From Cognatilysobacter segetis (GTDB taxonomy: Bacteria > Pseudomonadota > Gammaproteobacteria > Xanthomonadales > Xanthomonadaceae), in the NCBI RefSeq assembly GCF_004359965.1, contig NZ_SMRQ01000037.1:1-39531 (forward strand): DNA of 39,531 nt, in the 5' to 3' direction. Position 1 is the first letter of the stretch; each line of letters begins with the position of its first letter. Positions 26,707 through 35,407 of the stretch are shown piece by piece. Below the pieces are notes generated by a model. It was not told the origin of the DNA, made no database searches, and saw only the letters and a program-made list of their open reading frames with translations. The position numbers and the translations under genes are program-made.

Positions 26707-29145
26707 ATGAAAGGAAAAAAATCGAGTGGCGGGCGCGGTGGCGCCGGCAAGTCCCCGCGCGCGGGTGGTAATCGCAAGACCGCGGGTGCGACCCGCGACG
26801 GCGCCGGTGCGGCTGCCGGTCGAAAGGGTCCCGCGCCCCAGGGCAAGCGACCGCCGTGGATGCCGGAACCGCCGCTCGCGGCGCGGCGCACGCAGGGGCC
26901 GGCGCCCTCCGTCGATCCGCAGGCGCAGCGCGAGGCGGCGCGCTACGAGAAGCCGATCGCCAGCCGCGAAATGATCCTGCAGCTGCTCGCGGCGGCAGAC
27001 GGCCCCGTGCCGATCGACGTCATCGCCGAGCAGCTGGGCATCAACGACGACGAGCGCCGCGAAGCGCTGGGATTCCGCCTGCGGGCGATGCTGCGCGACG
27101 GCCAGCTGCTGCAGAACCGCAGGGGCGCGTACCTGCCCGCGCAGCGCGTCGACCTGCTGCCGGGCGTGGTCATCGCCAATCCGGACGGCTTCGGCTTCCT
27201 GAAGCCCGATCCGGGCAACGGCGACGACCTGTTCCTGCCGCCGGCCGAGATGCGCAAGGTCATGCACGGCGACCGCGTGCTGGCCAGCGTCACCGGCGTG
27301 GACCGGCGCGGGCGCCGCGAAGGCGCGATCGTCGAGGTGCTGGAGCGACGCCTCACGCGACTGATCGGCCGTTACGAGACGCGCGCCGGCGTGGGCGTAG
27401 TAATCCCCGACGATCGGCGCATCCAGCAGGATGTGCTGATTCCGCCGGACGACCGCAACGAGGCGCGCGACGGCCAGCTGGTCGTCGTCGAAATCACCGA
27501 GATGCCGGACGGCAAGCGCCTGCCCGTGGGCCGCGTGCTGACCGTGCTCGGCGATCGCCTGACCGCGTCGCTCGCGGTGCAGGCGGCCATCCACGGCCAT
27601 GACATCCCGCACGAATTCCCGCAGGCGGTGCTCGAACAGGCGGCGGCGATCCCGGTCGACGTGGACGAGGCCACCGCCGTGGGGCGCGTCGACCTGCGCA
27701 CCGTGCCGCTGGTCACCATCGATGGCGAGGACGCGAAGGACTTCGACGACGCGGTCTGGTGCGAGCCCAATCGCGACGGCTTCCGCCTCATCGTGGCGAT
27801 CGCCGACGTCTCGCATTACGTCAAGCCCGGCACGCCGCTCGACGACGAGGCGCAGAAGCGCGCGACCTCGGTCTATTTCCCCGGCTTCGTGGTGCCGATG
27901 CTGCCGGAGACGCTGTCCAACGGCATCTGCTCCCTCAAGCCGCGCGTCGACCGCCTGTGCTTCGTCTGCGACATGCAGGTGGACCGCAAGGGCGAGGTGA
28001 CCTCGTCGAAGTTCTACGAGGCGGTCATGCACTCGCATGCGCGCCTGACCTACACGCAGGTCTGGAACGCGATCGGCGACGACGTGAGCGACGACGCGAG
28101 GGCCGAGGCGCGGTCGTACATCGGCGCACTGCTCCCGAACATCGAGCAGTTGCACCAGCTGTTCCAGGTGCTGGTGCGCGCGCGGCAGAAGCGCGGCGCG
28201 ATCGAGTTCGAATCGAGCGAGGTGCGCTTCGTCATCGGCCCGCAGGGCGAGGTGACGCAGGCGGGCATGATCCAGCGCAACGACGCGCACAAGCTGATCG
28301 AGGAGTGCATGATCGCGGCGAACGTCCAAGCCGCTCGCTTCCTGATCAACGCCGACGTGCCGGCGCCGTACCGCATCCACGAGCGCCCGCCGGAGCAGAA
28401 GTACACCGACCTGCTCGAATTCCTGAAGGAGTTCGGCCTGCGCATGCCGCCGTGGTCGAAGGTCGAGCCGAAGGACTTCACCCACCTGCTGAAGAAGATC
28501 CGCGATCGCCCCGAGGCGGCGCTGCTGGAATCCGTGCTGCTGCGCAGCCAGTCGCTGGCCGTGTACGCGCCGGTCAACGTGGGCCACTTCGGTCTTGCCC
28601 TCGATGCGTATGCCCACTTCACGTCGCCGATCCGCCGCTATCCCGACCTGCTGGTGCACCGTGCGATCAAGCACGTGCTCAGCGGCGCGCGTCCGGAGAA
28701 GTTCCGCTATTCGCCGAGCGCGATGGCGCAGCTGTCGCTGGAATCGTCGGAGCGCTCGCGTCGCGCCGACGAGGCCGCGCGCGAAGTCGACGAGCGCTAC
28801 CGCGCCGCGTGGATGGAGCAGCACGTCGGCGGCGAATTCGCCGGCACCATCAGCGGCGTGACCAGCTTCGGCCTCTTCGTCGAGCTTGACGATTCGAAGG
28901 TCACCGGACTCGTGCACGTGACGCAGCTGCCGAACGACTTCTACCACTTCGATCCGATCCGCAAGACGCTGACCGGCGAACGCCGCGGTCGCGAGTACCG
29001 CTTGGGCGACCGCGTGGACATCGTCGTGCTGAAGGCGAGCGTCGAGGATCGGCGCATCGATTTCCGGCTGCTGGAAGAGGGCGGCGGCGCGAAGCCGCTG
29101 CCGCCGCGCGGGCAGCCGGCGAAGCGGAAGAAGCAGGCGTATTGA
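26707..29145 (+). CDS. rnr: Ribonuclease R
   Basis: 812 aa, about 813 in E. coli. RNase R degrades structured RNA 3' to 5' in rRNA quality control, mRNA decay and tmRNA pathways. A basic low-complexity N-terminus (about 1-80) precedes a winged-helix domain (about 85-150), two cold-shock domains (about 150-315), the RNB catalytic domain (about 330-655) and an S1 domain (about 715-800). The metal-binding acidic cluster DGEDAKDFDD is at 339-348 with D339, D345, D347 and D348. It is followed 93 bases later by rlmB, a common gene pair. Confidence 0.96.
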   Translation: MKGKKSSGGRGGAGKSPRAGGNRKTAGATRDGAGAAAGRKGPAPQGKRPPWMPEPPLAARRTQGPAPSVDPQAQREAARYEKPIASREMILQLLAAADGPVPIDVIAEQLGINDDERREALGFRLRAMLRDGQLLQNRRGAYLPAQRVDLLPGVVIANPDGFGFLKPDPGNGDDLFLPPAEMRKVMHGDRVLASVTGVDRRGRREGAIVEVLERRLTRLIGRYETRAGVGVVIPDDRRIQQDVLIPPDDRNEARDGQLVVVEITEMPDGKRLPVGRVLTVLGDRLTASLAVQAAIHGHDIPHEFPQAVLEQAAAIPVDVDEATAVGRVDLRTVPLVTIDGEDAKDFDDAVWCEPNRDGFRLIVAIADVSHYVKPGTPLDDEAQKRATSVYFPGFVVPMLPETLSNGICSLKPRVDRLCFVCDMQVDRKGEVTSSKFYEAVMHSHARLTYTQVWNAIGDDVSDDARAEARSYIGALLPNIEQLHQLFQVLVRARQKRGAIEFESSEVRFVIGPQGEVTQAGMIQRNDAHKLIEECMIAANVQAARFLINADVPAPYRIHERPPEQKYTDLLEFLKEFGLRMPPWSKVEPKDFTHLLKKIRDRPEAALLESVLLRSQSLAVYAPVNVGHFGLALDAYAHFTSPIRRYPDLLVHRAIKHVLSGARPEKFRYSPSAMAQLSLESSERSRRADEAAREVDERYRAAWMEQHVGGEFAGTISGVTSFGLFVELDDSKVTGLVHVTQLPNDFYHFDPIRKTLTGERRGREYRLGDRVDIVVLKASVEDRRIDFRLLEEGGGAKPLPPRGQPAKRKKQAY

Positions 29146-29238
29146 GCCCTCTCTTTCAGCATGGCAATGCTGGTCTCCCGCCTCGAGGCGCGGAGACGTT
29201 CGTGAGCGCGCGCTGTCGCGGCGCGGCACAATAGGCGC

Positions 29239-30000
29239 ATGAGCAAACAGAACCAGTGGATCGCCGGCATCAACGCGGTGTCGGCCGCACTCCAGAACGA
29301 CGCTGAGCACGTGCGCGAGGTGCTGCTGGAAGCCGGGTCGAAGAATCCCCGCATCCAGGAGATCGAATCGCAGGCGCGGCGCCTGGACATTCCGGTGCGT
29401 CGCGTCGCGCAGCAGGCGCTCGATGGCGCCTCCGGCGGCGTCCGCCACCAGGGCGCGATCGCCCGCTACGTGGCGGCGCGCACGTGGGGCGAGAACGAGC
29501 TCCAGGGCCTGGTGGAGGCCGCCGATGGCCGGGCGCTCGTGCTGGTGCTGGACGGCGTGCAGGACCCGCACAACCTCGGCGCGTGCCTGCGCAGCGCCGC
29601 GGCCGCGGGCGTCACCGCGGTCGTGATCCCGAAGGACAAGTCGGTGCAGGTCAACGCGACGGTGCGCAAGACGTCGGCCGGCGCCGCGGATGCCGTGCCG
29701 GTCGTGCAGGTGACCAATCTTTCGCGCGCGATGAAGGAGCTGCAGCAGCTCGGGGTCTGGCTCTACGGCCTGGCCGGCGACGCGGGCGATTCGCTTTACG
29801 GGCTGGACCTGCGCGGCAACGTCGGCCTCGTGCTCGGCGGCGAGGCGGACGGGCTGCGCCGCCTCACGCGCGAAACCTGCGACGGGCTCGTGTCGATCCC
29901 GATGCCGGGGGCGGCGGAGACGGGCGTCGAAAGCCTGAACGTGTCGGTCGCGGCGGGCGTCACGCTCTTCGAAGCCGTGCGCCAGCGGAGTGCCCGCTGA
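29239..30000 (+). CDS. rlmB: 23S rRNA (guanosine2251-2'-O)-methyltransferase RlmB
   Basis: 253 aa. A SPOUT-class enzyme that methylates the 2'-OH of G2251 in 23S rRNA using SAM bound in a knotted C-terminal domain. The N-terminal substrate-binding domain is followed by LDGVQDPHNLGACLRSA (motif 1). Motif 2 is GLVLGGEADGLRRL, and motif 3 is SIPMPGAAETGVESLNVSVA. Length is typical. The stop overlaps the next gene's ATG (TGATG), so the two are translationally coupled. Confidence 0.95.
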   Translation: MSKQNQWIAGINAVSAALQNDAEHVREVLLEAGSKNPRIQEIESQARRLDIPVRRVAQQALDGASGGVRHQGAIARYVAARTWGENELQGLVEAADGRALVLVLDGVQDPHNLGACLRSAAAAGVTAVVIPKDKSVQVNATVRKTSAGAADAVPVVQVTNLSRAMKELQQLGVWLYGLAGDAGDSLYGLDLRGNVGLVLGGEADGLRRLTRETCDGLVSIPMPGAAETGVESLNVSVAAGVTLFEAVRQRSAR

Positions 30001-30266
30001 TGGAACAGGACGCCGTCATCGCACTGCAGTGGTACGACATCGTCGGCCTGGGCGGCACGCTCGCGATCCTCGCCGCGTACTTCCTGCTGCAGACGCGCAG
30101 GCTGTCGGGCACGGGCCTGACGTACCAGTTGCTCAACCTGTTCGGCGCCGCGGGCATCCTCGTGTCGCTCGTCGGCAAGTTCAACCTGTCGGTGTTCCTC
30201 CTGGAACTCGCCTGGGTCCTGGTCAGCGGCTACGGCATCGTCCGCTCGATGCGCGAGCGTCGCTGA
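30000..30266 (+). CDS. Small inner-membrane protein (CBU_0592-like)
   Basis: 88 aa. A small integral membrane protein with about three hydrophobic stretches (about 10-30, 40-55 and 60-80), separated by the short charged loop LQTRRLSG. The phrases GTLAILAAYFLLQ and YQLLNLFGAAGILVSL match the CBU_0592 membrane family, which has no assigned function. The ATG at 30000 shares a base with the rlmB stop, so it is probably co-expressed with rlmB. Confidence 0.82.
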   Translation: MEQDAVIALQWYDIVGLGGTLAILAAYFLLQTRRLSGTGLTYQLLNLFGAAGILVSLVGKFNLSVFLLELAWVLVSGYGIVRSMRERR

Positions 30267-30365
30267 CCCAAGCCGTGGCTTGGTGGTGCGCGCATCCGCT
30301 GGCTCGGCTGTCGCGTACTCCTATCGGGCACGCCGGGTTCGTGCTTGCGGGGGCGGGGCGGGGGT

Positions 30366-30397
30366 GGCATAACCGTTCAGCCTCCGGCATCCGTCGG
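30366..30397 (+). promoter_or_regulatory. Possible ECF-type promoter of the sigma gene
   Basis: GGCATAACC (30366-30374) and CGTCGG (30392-30397) are 17 bases apart, loosely like the GG-x-A-T/A-A-C-C and CGTC boxes used by several ECF sigma factors. It would suit autoregulation. It overlaps the GGAGG used by the first ATG, so it fits best if the gene starts at 30445 instead. Confidence 0.25.
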
Positions 30398-30405
30398 AGG
30401 TTCCG

Positions 30406-31020
30406 ATGTCCGCCACCGTCCACCTCCGCTTCGCAGGGAACGCCATGCTCGAGACGCTGCCCCTCCCGGGCGAGACCGCGGCGGACCCGCTCGCGGCGCA
30501 GTTGCTCGAGGTCGCCCGCGGCGATCGCGACGCGTTCGAGCGCCTCTACCGACTTGCATCGCCGCGCCTGTTCGCGATCTGCATTCGCGTACTGTCCGAT
30601 CGCGCCGAGGCCGAGGACGTACTCCAGGATGTCTTCGCCACCATCTGGCACAAGGCCGACCAGTTCGACCCCGGTCGTGCCGGCGCGATGGCGTGGATGT
30701 CGATGATCGCCCGCAATCGCGCGATCGACCGTCTGCGCTCGCCCGGCCACGCCGTCCGCAGGACGGCGGTCGAGCTCGGCGACGAATTGCCCGATTCCGG
30801 GGCGTCGCCGGTCGACGAGGCCGAGGCGTCCGACGAGCGCGAACGCCTTCAGCACTGCCTGCAGAAGCTCGACGACCGACGCCGTGGGCTGATCCGCACC
30901 GCTTTCTTCGAAGGCGCGACGTACGAGGAACTGGCGAGCCGCTCGGGCGCGCCGCTGGGCTCGGTGAAGAGCTGGATCCGCCGTGGACTCCTGCAGCTGC
31001 GTGCGTGCCTGGAGACCTGA
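30406..31020 (+). CDS. ECF (group IV) RNA polymerase sigma factor
   Basis: 204 aa. Two sigma domains are visible: sigma-2 (about 30-105; AFERLYRLASPRLFAICIRVL to AWMSMIARNRAIDRLR) and sigma-4 (about 140-200; QHCLQKLDDRRRGLIRTAFFEG, YEELASRSGAPLGSVKSWIRRGLLQLRACLE). This two-domain form is an ECF sigma factor. GGAGG at 30396-30400 points to the ATG at 30406; an alternative ATG at 30445 has its own AGGGA. The anti-sigma gene follows at once, so activity is probably released by an external signal. The regulon is unknown. Confidence 0.92.
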   Translation: MSATVHLRFAGNAMLETLPLPGETAADPLAAQLLEVARGDRDAFERLYRLASPRLFAICIRVLSDRAEAEDVLQDVFATIWHKADQFDPGRAGAMAWMSMIARNRAIDRLRSPGHAVRRTAVELGDELPDSGASPVDEAEASDERERLQHCLQKLDDRRRGLIRTAFFEGATYEELASRSGAPLGSVKSWIRRGLLQLRACLET

Positions 31021-31022
31021 CC

Positions 31023-31781
31023 GTGCGCGACCTCGATCTCGACCGCGATCCGCCGTCCGCCGACCTGTTCGCCGCCGAGTACGTGCTGGGCGTGCTGGAT
31101 GCCGCGCAGCTGCAGGCCGCCCGCCTGCGCGCCGCGCGCGATCCCGCGTTCGCGCGGCTGGTGGACGAATGGAGCCGCCGGCTGGACGCGCTGAACGACG
31201 AACTCGGCGGGGCCGATGTCCCCGCGCATGCGTGGCCCCGGCTGCGCACGCGGCTGGGCTGGTCGCCCGTGGCCACGCGCGCCGAGCCCGCCCGCGTCGG
31301 CTTCTGGAAGGGCGCAGCCGCGGCCGGGTTCGCCGCAGCCGCGGTGTTGGCGGTCGTCGCATTGCAGCGACCGCGCGTGGCCCCGCCATCGCCCACCCTC
31401 GCCTCCACGCCCGCTAAGCCGGCTGCGAGCGGCGCGATGCCGGAACTGCCGGTGACGCAACTGGTCGCCAACAACGGGCAGATCGCCTACCTGGCGACCG
31501 TCGACATGCGCACCGGGGGCATGTGGCTGGTGCCGGTGCCGGGTACCGTCCCCGCCGGCACGCGCGCGCCGGTGCTGTGGCTGATCGCGCCGGGGCAGAA
31601 GCCCAAGTCGCTCGGCTACGTGGGCGCGTCGCGCTCGCAGTGGGTCGACGTGCCGAAGGACGAACTGCACGCCGGCATGCAGTCCGGTTGGACGGTCGCG
31701 ATCACGATGGAACCGGTGCAGCCGGTGGCGCCGCAGGCACCGTCGACGAAGCCGATGGCGGCCGGCACGCTCGCGCTCTGA
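31023..31781 (+). CDS. RskA-type anti-sigma factor
   Basis: 252 aa, GTG start two bases after the sigma stop. The N-terminus (about 1-80; DLFAAEYVLGVLDAAQLQAAR) is the anti-sigma domain that holds the sigma factor. One membrane segment lies near 97-116 (AAAAGFAAAAVLAVVALQ). The C-terminal region (about 145-240) resembles the RskA extracytoplasmic domain (PVTQLVANNGQIAYLATVD, WLIAPGQKPKSLGYV). It has no HxxxCxxC zinc motif, so it is not a ChrR-type redox anti-sigma factor. It controls the adjacent sigma factor by inference from the pair. Confidence 0.88.
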   Translation: MRDLDLDRDPPSADLFAAEYVLGVLDAAQLQAARLRAARDPAFARLVDEWSRRLDALNDELGGADVPAHAWPRLRTRLGWSPVATRAEPARVGFWKGAAAAGFAAAAVLAVVALQRPRVAPPSPTLASTPAKPAASGAMPELPVTQLVANNGQIAYLATVDMRTGGMWLVPVPGTVPAGTRAPVLWLIAPGQKPKSLGYVGASRSQWVDVPKDELHAGMQSGWTVAITMEPVQPVAPQAPSTKPMAAGTLAL

Positions 31782-31796
31782 GTTGCGGAGCCGGGT

Positions 31797-32432
31797 TTAC
31801 GCCGTCGCGTCGTCCGCGGGCGCCGCACCGGGTCCGCCGAGCATCGGCCAGCTGTTGACGATGCGACAGAACAGTTCGGCCGTGCGCTCCGCGTCGTACA
31901 CGGCCGAATGGGCTTCGTCCGCGCGCCATTCGATGCCCGCCGCCTGCAGCGCACGCGCCAGCACGGTCTGCCCGTAGGCGACGCCGCCGAGCGTGACGGT
32001 GTCGAACACGCTGAACGGGTGGAACGGGTTGCGCGGATGCTTCGAACGCGCCACGGCAGCGTTCAGAAAGTTGAGATCGAAGTGCGCGTTGTGCCCGACG
32101 AGGATCGCGCGTTGGCAGCCGTGCTTCTTCAGCGCCGTGCGAACGGGCGCGAACACCACGTCGAGCGCCTGCCGTTCGTTCTTCGCGTCGCGGAACGGAT
32201 GGTCGATGATGATCCCGGTCACTTCGAGCGACTTCGGATCGATCTCCATGCCCGGCGCGGGCACCACGTGCGAGCTCGCCGTGGGCCCGGGCACGAGTCG
32301 GCCGTGCTCATCGAGATCCAGCGGCACCGCCGCGATCTCCAGCAGCGCATGGCGATTCCAGTCGAACCCGCCCGTCTCCACGTCGACGACGACGGGGAGG
32401 AAACCGCGAAAGCGCGAAGCGAGTGAAGGCAC
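31797..32432 (-). CDS. rnt: Ribonuclease T (DEDDh 3'-5' exoribonuclease)
   Basis: 211 aa. RNase T trims the 3' ends of tRNA, 5S and 23S rRNA. The catalytic residues are visible as D17 and E19 (DVETGGF), D119 (HNAHFDLNF), H175 and D180 ([10 protein letters not shown]), the full DEDDh set. The N-terminal basic patch and length fit RNase T rather than DNA polymerase epsilon subunits. It lies 53 bases beyond the hvfC-like gene on the same strand. Its stop is 15 bases from the anti-sigma stop, so the two converge. Confidence 0.92.
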   Translation of the reverse strand: MPSLASRFRGFLPVVVDVETGGFDWNRHALLEIAAVPLDLDEHGRLVPGPTASSHVVPAPGMEIDPKSLEVTGIIIDHPFRDAKNERQALDVVFAPVRTALKKHGCQRAILVGHNAHFDLNFLNAAVARSKHPRNPFHPFSVFDTVTLGGVAYGQTVLARALQAAGIEWRADEAHSAVYDAERTAELFCRIVNSWPMLGGPGAAPADDATA

Positions 32433-32485
32433 GGCGGGGATCGTGGGGGAACGGGTCCGCAGCCTAGCAGAGGCGGCGCGGGCGA

Positions 32486-33250
32486 TCAGTCGGGCGGTCG
32501 CGTGCCCAGCACGATGCCGCCGCGGCGGTAGCGCTCGAGCAGGCCGAGCCCCTGTTCGACGAAGGCGTCCGCATCGGGTGCCTGCGCATCGCGCGCGAGC
32601 GCGCGCAGCACCGCGTCGCCGCTCGCCGCCGGGTTTTCTGTCAGCCGGTGCAGGAGATGGAACGCCACCGGTCCGAGCTCGTGGAACGCGACGTTCCCGG
32701 CCGCTTCGCGATGCAGGAGCAGCAGCGTCGTCGCCGCCTCTGGCCGGTGGCCGGGGGCGATGCGGTGAACCGGCCAGTCATAGGCCAGCGGCCAAGCCAC
32801 CGGCGACAAGACGGGAACGCCGGCGCGCAGGTCGCCGTCCGGGGCGTGCGGCACGTCCGATGGGCGCGCCTCGCTCAGTTGCAGTGCGAGCTCGACCCAT
32901 TCGTAATGCGCCAGCTCGCGTAGCCAGGGCGGATCGTCGCGCCCGCTTTCCCACCGCGTGTCGAGGTAGCGCAGCAGTTCGCGCGCCAGCTCGCTGAAGA
33001 CCGGCGTGCGCGCCGGGTGCTCGCGCAGGAAATCGCGCATCAGCGCCTGCCAGGCGTCGTCTCCCTGCATCGCGCGAAGCACGGGAAACGTCGTCGCCAG
33101 CAGCGAGGTGATGTTGTTGAAGACGAGATCCGCATAGACCTGCAGACGACGGGGCTCGACGCCGACGGGTGCCGGGGCCGACAGCGGATCGCGGATCCAT
33201 GCCGCGAGCGCCCGTTGCGCTTCCAGCGGGTCGCGCGGGTCAGGCGGCAT
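32486..33250 (-). CDS. HvfC-like DUF2063 protein, partner of the MNIO enzyme
   Basis: 254 aa. The sequence matches the DUF2063 family: [27 protein letters not shown] in the N-terminal half, and [11 protein letters not shown] with [21 protein letters not shown] in the second half. DUF2063 proteins are the recognition partner (HvfC, also called BufC-type) that presents precursor peptides to DUF692 oxidases. The ATG at 33250 overlaps the end of the hvfB-like gene by 11 bases; a TTG at 33262 is less likely. The pair is a translationally coupled biosynthetic unit. Confidence 0.85.
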   Translation of the reverse strand: MPPDPRDPLEAQRALAAWIRDPLSAPAPVGVEPRRLQVYADLVFNNITSLLATTFPVLRAMQGDDAWQALMRDFLREHPARTPVFSELARELLRYLDTRWESGRDDPPWLRELAHYEWVELALQLSEARPSDVPHAPDGDLRAGVPVLSPVAWPLAYDWPVHRIAPGHRPEAATTLLLLHREAAGNVAFHELGPVAFHLLHRLTENPAASGDAVLRALARDAQAPDADAFVEQGLGLLERYRRGGIVLGTRPPD

Positions 33251-34103
33251 CACGCTGAGCAATGTCGCGCCGCAGCCGCGTGCGGACCCCGTCGAGTTCG
33301 CCGAGGAGCTCGTCGAACGGCGGCAGGTTAAAGTCCCGCTCCAGCAGCGTCGGCCGCGGCCCGCAATGCGCGTAGGCCTCGTCGAGCAGCGCCCAGACCG
33401 GGTCGCTCACCGCTGCGCCGTGCGTATCGATCTTGAGGTCGTCCGCCTCGTCGTGGTGGCCCGCGACGTGCAGGTAGGCCACGCGCGACGCCGGCAGCGC
33501 ACGCAGGAACCCGCGAGCGTCGTAACCGTGGTTGGTCGCGTTGACGACGATGTTGTTGACGTCGAGCAGCAGGTCGCAATCGGCGCGCTCGACCACCTCG
33601 TTCACGAAGTCGATCTCGCGCAGCGCGCCGTCGCCGCCGGCGTCCAGCGTCGCGGAGTAGGAGACGTTCTCGACGGCGAGTCGACGGCCCAGCACGTCCT
33701 GGACGTCGCGGATGCGGCCGACCACGTGCTCGACCGCGGCGCGGTTGAACGGCAGCGGCATCAGGTCGTACAGCTGGCCCTGCGCGTCGCTGCAGGCCGA
33801 CAGGTGCTCGCTGTAGAGCACGCAGCGGTGGGTGTCGAGGAAGCGGCGCAGCCGCAGCAGGAAGGTGCGGTCGAGCTCGCCGGGACCGCCGAGCGACAGC
33901 GAGAGCCCGTGGCAGACGAGTGGCCAACGGGCGGTGACCTCCGCGAACGCATCCCCGAGCGCGCCGCCCACGCCCATCCAGTTCTCGGGCGCGACTTCGA
34001 GGAAATCGACCGCATCCTGCGAGGCGGCCCGCAACGGGCCCAACAGGGCCCGCCGCAGGCCGAGGCCGACGGCGTCGGGAGCGAGGACCGGCGCCGCAGC
34101 CAT
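33240..34103 (-). CDS. HvfB-like DUF692 (MNIO) oxidase
   Basis: 287 aa. DUF692 enzymes are multinuclear non-heme iron oxidases (MNIO) that rewrite cysteines in ribosomal peptides into metal-binding groups such as oxazolone-thioamide. The usual iron-ligand segments are visible: [49 protein letters not shown] and [15 protein letters not shown] 34103 begins [17 protein letters not shown], the conserved N-terminus. It follows the precursor gene by 22 bases. The product from the precursor here is an inference from the related HvfABC system. Confidence 0.88.
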   Translation of the reverse strand: MAAAPVLAPDAVGLGLRRALLGPLRAASQDAVDFLEVAPENWMGVGGALGDAFAEVTARWPLVCHGLSLSLGGPGELDRTFLLRLRRFLDTHRCVLYSEHLSACSDAQGQLYDLMPLPFNRAAVEHVVGRIRDVQDVLGRRLAVENVSYSATLDAGGDGALREIDFVNEVVERADCDLLLDVNNIVVNATNHGYDARGFLRALPASRVAYLHVAGHHDEADDLKIDTHGAAVSDPVWALLDEAYAHCGPRPTLLERDFNLPPFDELLGELDGVRTRLRRDIAQRDAA

Positions 34104-34125
34104 GATCAAACCGGGGCGCGCAGGC

Positions 34126-34500
34126 TCAGATCGAGCCGCCGCACTTGCCCTCACCGCACTTGCCTTCGGCCATCTTCGCGTCGGCGACCTTCTTGGTGGC
34201 GGCGGGCGCCGGCTTCGCGTGGGCCTTGTCGGCGCCGCAGCTCATCTCGCCGGCTTTCATCTTCGCTGCGCCGCACTTGGCTTCGCCGGCCTTGGCCTTG
34301 TCGGCGCCGCACTTGGCTTCGGCCGCTTTCATGTCCGCGCCGCACTTCATCTCGGACGACTTGGCATCGGTCTTCGGCGGGGCGTCGGTGGCGGCCAGCA
34401 TGTAGCCCTGCGACAGCGCGGTCGACGCGAAAGCCGTGCCGGCCAGCAGCAGGCCGCCGGTGAGCGCGGTAAGGGCGGGGGTCTTGAGCGAACGGGACAT
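34126..34500 (-). CDS. HvfA-like RiPP precursor with six ExK/SCG motifs
   Basis: 124 aa. An N-terminal signal peptide (about residues 1-26) precedes an Ala/Lys-rich region. Six cysteines lie in E-x-K/S-C-G motifs: C53, C64, C76, C88, C115 and C120 (the last two in [11 protein letters not shown]). Haemophilus HvfA-type precursors carry EGKCG motifs that the MNIO enzyme turns into copper-binding groups, so this is the likely substrate of the next gene. AGGAAGG lies just upstream of the ATG. The first four motifs are more spaced out than the final EGKCG pair, which might be the best substrate. It could alternatively bind metal without modification. Confidence 0.85.
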   Translation of the reverse strand: MSRSLKTPALTALTGGLLLAGTAFASTALSQGYMLAATDAPPKTDAKSSEMKCGADMKAAEAKCGADKAKAGEAKCGAAKMKAGEMSCGADKAHAKPAPAATKKVADAKMAEGKCGEGKCGGSI

Positions 34501-34592
34501 GGGCGATGACCTTCCTGTGGGCGGCCGGGCCGCGTGGAGACCGCGATGCTAGCGCGGCGGGAGGGATAGGGCAGCCGGGCTTCCGGACTGCC

Positions 34593-34613
34593 GGCACCCT
34601 AACGCCGGGTGCC
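34593..34613. repeat. Inverted repeat upstream of the hvfA-like gene
   Basis: GGCACCC (34593-34599) and GGGTGCC (34607-34613) form a 7-bp inverted repeat with a 7-base spacer, in the 210-base gap between phoU and the hvfA-like gene. It could be an operator for the metallophore operon or the end of the phoU transcript. I see no clear promoter in this gap. Confidence 0.3.
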
Positions 34614-34709
34614 TGAACCGACCTACGGCGTCCGCGACGCGACGGATGCAGCGACCGCCGCGGCAGCCGAGCCAGCGGCCTCGCCCACGTCGTACCGCCG
34701 TCCGGTTGG

Positions 34710-35405
34710 TCAGAGCGTCGCGGTATTGCTGCCGTCGGCCTTCTCGCGTGGCGGCAGCGCCTCCTCGCCGCGCACCAGGAACCACACGTTCTCCGCGATG
34801 TTGGTCGCATGGTCGCCGATGCGCTCGATGTTCTTCGCCATGAACAGCAGGTGGGTGCACGGGGTGATCGCGCGCGCATCCTCCATCATGTACGTCAGCA
34901 GCTCGCGGAACAGGCCGGTATACGCGGCGTCGATCTCGGCGTCCCCCGCGCGAACCCGCTGCGCCGCGTCGACGTCGCTGTCGCGATAGGCGGCGATGAC
35001 CGCGCGCACCTGCTGCACGGCCAGACGCCCGATCAGCTGAAGCCCGGCGACGTGCGGCAGCGCCGGCGACGCGTTCAGCGCCATCGAGCGCTTGGCGACA
35101 TTGGCGGCGTAATCGCCGATGCGCTCGATGTCGGATGCGATGCGGATCGCGGCGAGGATCTCGCGCAGGTCGCGCGCCATCGGGCCGCGCAGCGCGAGCT
35201 TCATGACGTCGTGGCTGATCTCGCGTTCCAGCGAATCGAGCGCTTCGTCATTGGCGACGATGCGCGCGGCGGCCTTGTCGTCGCGGCGCTGCACCACGTC
35301 GAGCGCCGCTTCGAGCTGCAGCGCGGCCATCTCGGCCATGCGCAGCGTTTCATCGAGCAGGCGGGCCTGCTCGGCATCGAAACTCTTGAGGATGTGATCG
35401 TGCAT
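34710..35405 (-). CDS. phoU: PhoU, phosphate-signalling regulator
   Basis: 231 aa. PhoU joins the Pst transporter to the PhoR/PhoB two-component system and prevents excess phosphate uptake. It consists of two copies of a three-helix unit, each with the metal-binding E(D)-x-x-x-D motif: DIERIGDYAANVA in the first and NIERIGDHATNIAENV in the second. MHDHILKSFDAEQARLLDETLRMAEM is the conserved N-terminus. It follows pstB with a 2-base gap, the end of the pst operon. A hydrophilic tail of about 15 residues ends the protein. Confidence 0.95.
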   Translation of the reverse strand: MHDHILKSFDAEQARLLDETLRMAEMAALQLEAALDVVQRRDDKAAARIVANDEALDSLEREISHDVMKLALRGPMARDLREILAAIRIASDIERIGDYAANVAKRSMALNASPALPHVAGLQLIGRLAVQQVRAVIAAYRDSDVDAAQRVRAGDAEIDAAYTGLFRELLTYMMEDARAITPCTHLLFMAKNIERIGDHATNIAENVWFLVRGEEALPPREKADGSNTATL

Positions 35406-35407
35406 GG

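Noticed and set aside
29157-29172. Hairpin CAGCAT-GGCA-ATGCTG between rnr and rlmB
   Set aside because: The stem is only 6 bp with no T run, and the genes probably share a transcript, so it is not called a terminator.
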